DNA from: Helicobacteraceae bacterium
Lineage (GTDB): Bacteria; Campylobacterota; Campylobacteria; Campylobacterales; Sulfurimonadaceae
Length of the DNA: 18,296 bases
Reading direction: 5' to 3'
Assembly: GCA_015489055.1 (NCBI GenBank)
Contig: WFMO01000208.1
Location: 1-18,296 of the forward strand
In this document: positions 14,398 to 18,296 of the stretch, one piece after another
How positions within the stretch are numbered: the first letter of the stretch is position 1
How the letters are laid out: each line of letters starts with the position of its first letter
Program-made: the position numbers and the translations under genes
Notes under the pieces: generated by a model
The model's database searches: none
What the model was told of the DNA's origin: nothing
What the model saw: only the letters and a program-made list of their open reading frames with translations

Positions 14398-15108
14398 ATG
14401 CAAAAAAGAAAACTTGTTTATGAAGGAAAAGCCAAAAGGCTTTTTTCTACAGATGATGACGAATTATTCATTTCTGAGTTTAAAGATGATTTAACTGCAT
14501 TTAACGGTAAAAAAAAATCTAGCGAAAGCGGTAAAGGTGCGTTAAACAATAAAATATCCGTTGAATTATTTAAATTACTGCAAAGTCATGGCATTCCTAC
14601 CCACTTTGTAAAAATGATAGACGACAATCATATGCTTCATAAAAAAACTAATGTAATTTTAATTGAAGTTATTGTCAGAAATATTGCCACAGGAAGTTTA
14701 AGCAAAAACCTAGGCATAAAAGACGGCACAATTTTGCCTTTTACTCTTGTAGAATTTGATTATAAAAATGATGCATTAGGAGATCCAAAGTTAAATGATC
14801 AGCATGCTTTACTTTTAGGTCTTGTTGATTTTCAAGATGAGCTAGATAAGCTGCGTAGAATGGCCAGGCAGATAAATGATATACTTCGTCCATACTTTGC
14901 CAAAAAAAATCTAAATCTTGTTGATTTTAAATTAGAGTTTGGAAAAGACAGTAGCGGGAATATTATTGTTATTGATGAAATATCACCTGATAATTGCCGC
15001 TTTTGGGATATGACAACAAAAGAGAAACTTGATAAAGATCGCTTCAGACAAGGTCTTGGCGGTTTAAGTATGGCTTATCAAGAAATTCTAAATAGAATAT
15101 TAGGATAA
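14398..15108 (+). CDS. purC: phosphoribosylaminoimidazole-succinocarboxamide synthase (SAICAR synthetase)
   Basis: Condenses CAIR with aspartate using ATP in de novo purine synthesis. The 236 residues match the short bacterial PurC: Leu-Val-Tyr-Glu-Gly-Lys-Ala-Lys at the N-terminus (6-13, nucleotide-binding loop), Phe-Asn-Gly-Lys-Lys (39-43), the signature around Val-Arg-Asn-Ile-Ala-Thr-Gly-Ser-Leu (98-106), [10 protein letters not shown] (about 173-182) and the Asp-Glu-Ile-Ser-Pro-Asp segment that binds metal and substrate. The ATG directly follows the ctp stop with AAAGGA nine bases upstream. purS starts five bases after its stop codon, so the purine genes form one run. Confidence 0.97.
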   Translation: MQKRKLVYEGKAKRLFSTDDDELFISEFKDDLTAFNGKKKSSESGKGALNNKISVELFKLLQSHGIPTHFVKMIDDNHMLHKKTNVILIEVIVRNIATGSLSKNLGIKDGTILPFTLVEFDYKNDALGDPKLNDQHALLLGLVDFQDELDKLRRMARQINDILRPYFAKKNLNLVDFKLEFGKDSSGNIIVIDEISPDNCRFWDMTTKEKLDKDRFRQGLGGLSMAYQEILNRILG

Positions 15109-15112
15109 AACT

Positions 15113-15355
15113 ATGACTGCTATAGTGAACATTTTTTTAAAACAAGGCGTCCTTGACGCGCAAGGCAAGGCTGTGTTTCACGCGCTAAAATCACTGCATT
15201 TTGATACAATACAAGATGTTAAAATAGGAAAACGCATTATTGTTGATCTTGATACACAAGACTACAATCAAGCTAAAGAAGATGTAACTAAAATGTGCGA
15301 AGAACTTCTTGCAAATACAGTTATCGAAGACTATGCGATAGAAAATATAAAATGA
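15113..15355 (+). CDS. purS: phosphoribosylformylglycinamidine synthase subunit PurS
   Basis: The small structural subunit of the three-part FGAM synthase (PurS, PurQ, PurL). It is 80 residues, the usual length, with the ferredoxin-like pattern Lys-Gln-Gly-Val-Leu-Asp-Ala-Gln-Gly (10-18), Val-Lys-Ile-Gly-Lys (35-39) and a C-terminal Tyr-Ala-Ile-Glu. AGGA lies seven bases before the ATG. The stop codon overlaps the purQ start in an ATGA joint, matching the need for equal amounts of the two proteins. purL is not in the window. Confidence 0.95.
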   Translation: MTAIVNIFLKQGVLDAQGKAVFHALKSLHFDTIQDVKIGKRIIVDLDTQDYNQAKEDVTKMCEELLANTVIEDYAIENIK

Positions 15356-16026
15356 AAGCAGCAATTTTACAATTTCCAGGTACTAACTGTGAGTACGATA
15401 CGCAATATGCTCTAAACAAGTTGGGTGCGCAAACAACTATAGTATGGCATAAAGATACTAATTTACCAAAAGATACCGACTTTATTGTCTTAGCTGGTGG
15501 ATTTAGTTATGGAGACTATCTAAGATGTGGTGCCATTGCAAAGTTTTCTCCGATTATGAACAGTGTGATAGATTTTGCTAGGAGCGGCGGACATGTGCTT
15601 GGCATATGTAATGGTTTTCAAATACTAACAGAGGTGGGTCTTTTGCCCGGCGCTTTAAAGCGTAACGATAAGCTTCATTTTATATCTCGTCATCATAAAC
15701 TCAAGGTTATATCTAATAACAATAGTTTTTTAAATAAATTCCAAACCAATGAGACTGTAAATATACCTATGGCGCATCATGACGGGAGTTATTATATAGA
15801 TGAAGTATCTTTAAAAGAACTATATGATCATGATCAGGTTTTACTCAAATATGTTGATCAAAACAACCATAATACAAGTCCAAACGGTTCTACTGACTCA
15901 ATTGCAGGCATATGCAATAAAAATAAAAATGTATATGGCCTAATGCCGCATCCTGAACGGGCCATGGAAAAGCTTCTTGGCAGTGACGACGGAGTTAAGA
16001 TGCTAGAGGGATTTTTTAGTACGTGA
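15352..16026 (+). CDS. purQ: phosphoribosylformylglycinamidine synthase subunit PurQ (glutaminase)
   Basis: The class I glutamine amidotransferase subunit that supplies ammonia to PurL for FGAM formation. From the ATG at 15352 it is 224 residues, starting [13 protein letters not shown], typical for PurQ. [12 protein letters not shown] is the conserved oxyanion-side block. The nucleophile is the cysteine in Gly-Ile-Cys-Asn-Gly-Phe-Gln, and the His-Glu pair is in Pro-His-Pro-Glu-Arg. A longer in-frame version from 15295 only adds a translated piece of purS and was not used. The stop overlaps the GTG start of the next gene. Confidence 0.97.
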   Translation: MKAAILQFPGTNCEYDTQYALNKLGAQTTIVWHKDTNLPKDTDFIVLAGGFSYGDYLRCGAIAKFSPIMNSVIDFARSGGHVLGICNGFQILTEVGLLPGALKRNDKLHFISRHHKLKVISNNNSFLNKFQTNETVNIPMAHHDGSYYIDEVSLKELYDHDQVLLKYVDQNNHNTSPNGSTDSIAGICNKNKNVYGLMPHPERAMEKLLGSDDGVKMLEGFFST

Positions 16027-17123
16027 TTAGATTTTTCATCTCTTTTATATTCTTTACTGCCATCTCATTTGCCCAGTCAGCATTGGTAGCTACGGGCAGT
16101 ATAAATGATAACAACATTTCTAATACAAAAATTATCTATTGGTCTTACGATTCTATCCCAAAGCGTATCATTAACGGACAAGTATATCCTGTCTCAATTA
16201 AATATATTATCACTAACCCACAATTTACATCTTTGCGATACACATTAAACCAAACGCACACGACACTAACTCCCATTCGCTCCAAATCCGGTATTTATCA
16301 TATAGATACTCTTTATCTATATAATTCTAACAATACTCAATACACTCCCCCAATTACCGCAACAGCCGTCAATAGTGATACAAATTCATCATATCCATTA
16401 ACGGTACAATTACAACCAAAACGGCTAAACGTAATTACACTTAATCCACCTAAAAATTTTTCAGGAGTTATCGCAGATAATTTTAAAGTAACCAATTACA
16501 AAACAACGACATATGATAACCAATCTAACATTTTACTATTTTTTGCAAAAGCGCTTCACTCGAATCTAAAAACAATGCATTTTAAAAATATTGCCAAGCA
16601 GGGCTTAGAGTCTCTTGATGAAAACAGATCAGGGGAATCCACTGCTATATATTATTTAATTATTAACAAGAATCTTGAAAATTTTAAATTTACCTATTTT
16701 AATTTGGACAATCAAAATTATCAAAAAATCTCTATTCCTATAAAGGTGGTAAGCGATACTGTTAGCACGCAAACGAATCTCTCTCCGGTAACAGACCAAC
16801 ACACCGTTATAAAATTAGCAATTGCAACTGCTGTGTTGCTTATTCTTATCCTAATAATAATATTTAGACGAAAATTATCATATATGCTACTGGCTTTAAT
16901 AGTTGGTGCATATATTGCCTATCTACTGCTGCCACCCGACACAGTATGCATAAAAGGTGGTTCAAAGATACAAATATTACCTATTACGCAAGGTATAGTT
17001 TTTGAACAAACAAAGACAAATCATAACTTTAAAGTACTAGACAAAAGAAATAAATACACAAGAATTGAACTTAACAAAAATAAGGTAGGCTGGGTAAAAA
17101 ATGAAGATATTTGCAAGAATTAG
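16023..17123 (+). CDS. envelope protein with C-terminal SH3-like domain, function unknown
   Basis: I do not recognise a named family for the whole protein. The 366 residues show a signal peptide (about 1-18, ending Phe-Ala before Gln-Ser), a long Asn/Thr-rich, probably beta-sandwich extracytoplasmic region (about 20-258), two membrane segments (about 262-281 and 286-304) joined by a positive Phe-Arg-Arg-Lys loop, and a C-terminal module of about 58 residues with the bacterial SH3-like ending Val-Gly-Trp-Val-Lys-Asn-Glu-Asp-Ile. By the positive-inside rule both soluble domains lie in the periplasm. Cysteines at 309 and 364 flank the SH3 module and could form a disulfide. The layout resembles BatD-like proteins loosely. 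The start is GTG overlapping the purQ stop (GTGA); no better in-frame start preserves the signal peptide. The 3' end overlaps plsC by 23 bases. Confidence 0.85.
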   Translation: MIRFFISFIFFTAISFAQSALVATGSINDNNISNTKIIYWSYDSIPKRIINGQVYPVSIKYIITNPQFTSLRYTLNQTHTTLTPIRSKSGIYHIDTLYLYNSNNTQYTPPITATAVNSDTNSSYPLTVQLQPKRLNVITLNPPKNFSGVIADNFKVTNYKTTTYDNQSNILLFFAKALHSNLKTMHFKNIAKQGLESLDENRSGESTAIYYLIINKNLENFKFTYFNLDNQNYQKISIPIKVVSDTVSTQTNLSPVTDQHTVIKLAIATAVLLILILIIIFRRKLSYMLLALIVGAYIAYLLLPPDTVCIKGGSKIQILPITQGIVFEQTKTNHNFKVLDKRNKYTRIELNKNKVGWVKNEDICKN

Positions 17124-17784
17124 CTGGGCATATGCCACATTTATCATATTTGCCTCCATGGCATTTATGATAATAATTTTTAGATTTGTAAAGCCTCCCA
17201 AAGCACAAAAGATTTCAGCAAAACTGATTCAACTTTGTACATTTTGGTCATATGAAATTATAGGCCAGGAGGATCCGGAGGCTGAAATGTTTCTTATTAA
17301 TCATCAAAGCGATTTAGATATAGGTGTTGTAGAGCTAATAACAAAAAGAGATTTGGCATGGGTGGCAAAAAAAGAGCTCTTTGATATACCTTTTTTTGGT
17401 CTAACGCTTCGTCTGCCTGACGATATTCCAATTGAGCGAGAAAATAAAAGCTCACTTTTAAAATTACTCAAGGCAAGCAAAGAAAAAATTGACAAGGGCA
17501 GAGTTGTAACCATATTCCCTGAAGGGACAAGGAGTACAACACAAAAAATATTACCTTTTAAACCCGGAGCAAAAATAGTGGCCGATAAGTATAAGTTAAG
17601 AGTGCAGCCAATTGTTTTAATTGCAACTTCTTCGTGTTATAATATAAAGAAATACTACTATAAACCAAAACGAATAAAAGCTATATTCCTAGAATCTTTT
17701 ACAGCAGATAAACGTGATAAAGATTGGCTAAATAATCTTCGAATAAAAATGCAACAAACATATGATGCTTACAACAATAAGTAA
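17101..17784 (+). CDS. plsC: 1-acyl-sn-glycerol-3-phosphate acyltransferase (PlsC family)
   Basis: Transfers an acyl chain to lysophosphatidic acid to make phosphatidic acid at the inner membrane. The 227 residues have an N-terminal membrane segment (about 8-29) and all acyltransferase blocks: Asn-His-Gln-Ser-Asp-Leu-Asp (67-73, the His-x4-Asp catalytic motif), Ile-Pro-Ile-Glu-Arg-Glu (109-114, glycerol-phosphate binding), Phe-Pro-Glu-Gly-Thr-Arg-Ser (139-145), then Phe-Lys-Pro-Gly-Ala and Val-Gln-Pro-Ile-Val. A paralogue acting on another lysophospholipid is possible. It overlaps the SH3-protein gene by 23 bases and ends the operon. Its stop is five bases from the convergent proA stop. Confidence 0.93.
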   Translation: MKIFARISWAYATFIIFASMAFMIIIFRFVKPPKAQKISAKLIQLCTFWSYEIIGQEDPEAEMFLINHQSDLDIGVVELITKRDLAWVAKKELFDIPFFGLTLRLPDDIPIERENKSSLLKLLKASKEKIDKGRVVTIFPEGTRSTTQKILPFKPGAKIVADKYKLRVQPIVLIATSSCYNIKKYYYKPKRIKAIFLESFTADKRDKDWLNNLRIKMQQTYDAYNNK

Positions 17785-17789
17785 AGATT

Positions 17790-18296
17790 TTATTGTCGTA
17801 TCTGCCCTGAACCATATACCTTATATTTATATGTCGTAAGTCCTTCAATCCCCATAGGACCGCGAGCATGTAGCTTGTTTGTGCTTATTCCGACCTCTGC
17901 ACCAAATCCAAACGCGCCCCCATCTGTAAATCTTGTAGAGGCATTTAAGTAAACAACAGCGGCATCAACCGCGTTTAAAAACTTTTCAGCAGTTGTTACA
18001 TTTTGTGTAATAATTGCTTCAGAATGCCCAGAACCAAACCTGGCAATATGCTCTATCGCACCGTCAACACCTTTTACTATCTTAATATTTAAAATATTTG
18101 CAAGATATTCGGTATCAAAATCATCCTCCTTAGCATCTTCTATGGATATTATTTCAGTAGTTTGCGCACATCCTTTAAGCAGTGTTTGTGTCTTATCAAA
18201 AGCCTCTTTGAGCATCGGAAGAATTTCTTTAGAGATACTCTCGTCAACCAAAAGAGTCTCCATAGCGTTACAGACTCCCGGACGGTCTGTTTTTGC
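17790..18296 (-). CDS. proA: glutamate-5-semialdehyde dehydrogenase (gamma-glutamyl phosphate reductase), C-terminal part
   Basis: The NADPH-dependent second step of proline synthesis from glutamate. The window holds the last 168 codons; the gene continues past the right edge. The catalytic cysteine is in Arg-Pro-Gly-Val-Cys-Asn-Ala-Met-Glu-Thr-Leu, immediately inside the edge (18264-18296). Later conserved parts include Asn-Ala-Ser-Thr-Arg-Phe-Thr-Asp-Gly, Phe-Gly-Phe-Gly-Ala-Glu-Val-Gly-Ile-Ser and Ala-Arg-Gly-Pro-Met-Gly-Ile-Glu-Gly-Leu. The ATG at 18263 is an internal methionine, not a start. It converges on plsC with five bases between the stops and no terminator hairpin visible. Confidence 0.97.
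   Translation of the reverse strand, partial: AKTDRPGVCNAMETLLVDESISKEILPMLKEAFDKTQTLLKGCAQTTEIISIEDAKEDDFDTEYLANILNIKIVKGVDGAIEHIARFGSGHSEAIITQNVTTAEKFLNAVDAAVVYLNASTRFTDGGAFGFGAEVGISTNKLHARGPMGIEGLTTYKYKVYGSGQIRQ

Noticed and set aside
15295..15351. Longer PurQ with 19 extra N-terminal residues
   Set aside because: The extra part is purS sequence read in another frame; PurQ proteins begin at Met-Lys-Ala-Ala-Ile and the ATG at 15352 makes a standard ATGA overlap.
17785..17789. Bidirectional terminator between plsC and proA
   Set aside because: Only five bases separate the stops and no inverted repeat is evident in the flanking coding sequence.
17790..18263. Complete short gene starting at the ATG at 18263
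   Set aside because: The frame continues to the right edge through the ProA active-site cysteine block, so this is an internal methionine of a cut gene.

Overview
The window reads as a compact, AT-rich chromosomal segment from a member of the Campylobacterota (former Epsilonproteobacteria). A free-living sulfur-oxidiser of the Sulfurimonas type is my best guess. The reasons are the DUF2018 gene (family of the knotted Helicobacter pylori protein HP0242) followed by a small secreted protein, a polyprenyl synthase, hemA and proS, together with an HspR-type clpB promoter. Gene-order comparisons are from memory and the genus is not proven. Every gene I can recognise is chromosomal housekeeping. 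I see no mobile element, tRNA, rRNA or CRISPR array, and no gene-free stretch over 300 bases.

Layout. (1) 1-5066, minus strand: an extended -10 promoter (5058-5066) drives DUF2018 - small secreted protein - polyprenyl diphosphate synthase - hemA - proS - fxsA - start of an exported protein cut by the left edge. Most joints overlap, abut or are a few bases apart. The unit links quinone side-chain synthesis, the first step of tetrapyrrole synthesis from Glu-tRNA, and prolyl-tRNA charging. (2) 5111-10233, minus strand: rpmH - rnpA - yidD - yidC - jag/khpB - mnmE - ruvX. This is the classic ribosomal protein L34 / RNase P / membrane insertion / tRNA modification cluster, closed by the RuvX nuclease. 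rpmH (44 codons) and rnpA were worked out by hand. rnpA has no ATG, GTG or TTG at its 5' end and probably starts at ATT. (3) 10268-12941, minus strand: clpB alone, with a consensus sigma70 promoter, an overlapping HAIR-like (HspR) inverted repeat, and a hairpin terminator at its stop codon. (4) 12986-17784, plus strand: ctp - purC - purS - purQ - SH3-domain membrane protein - plsC, from a clear promoter divergent from clpB. Periplasmic proteolysis, purine synthesis and phospholipid synthesis share one apparent transcript. (5) 17790-18296, minus strand: 3' part of proA, converging on plsC with five bases between stop codons.

No undescribed defence or mobile system is visible. The points most worth a second look are the apparent AUU start of rnpA, the HAIR-like operator at clpB, and two uncharacterised envelope proteins (4341-4754 and 16023-17123) lodged in conserved operons.
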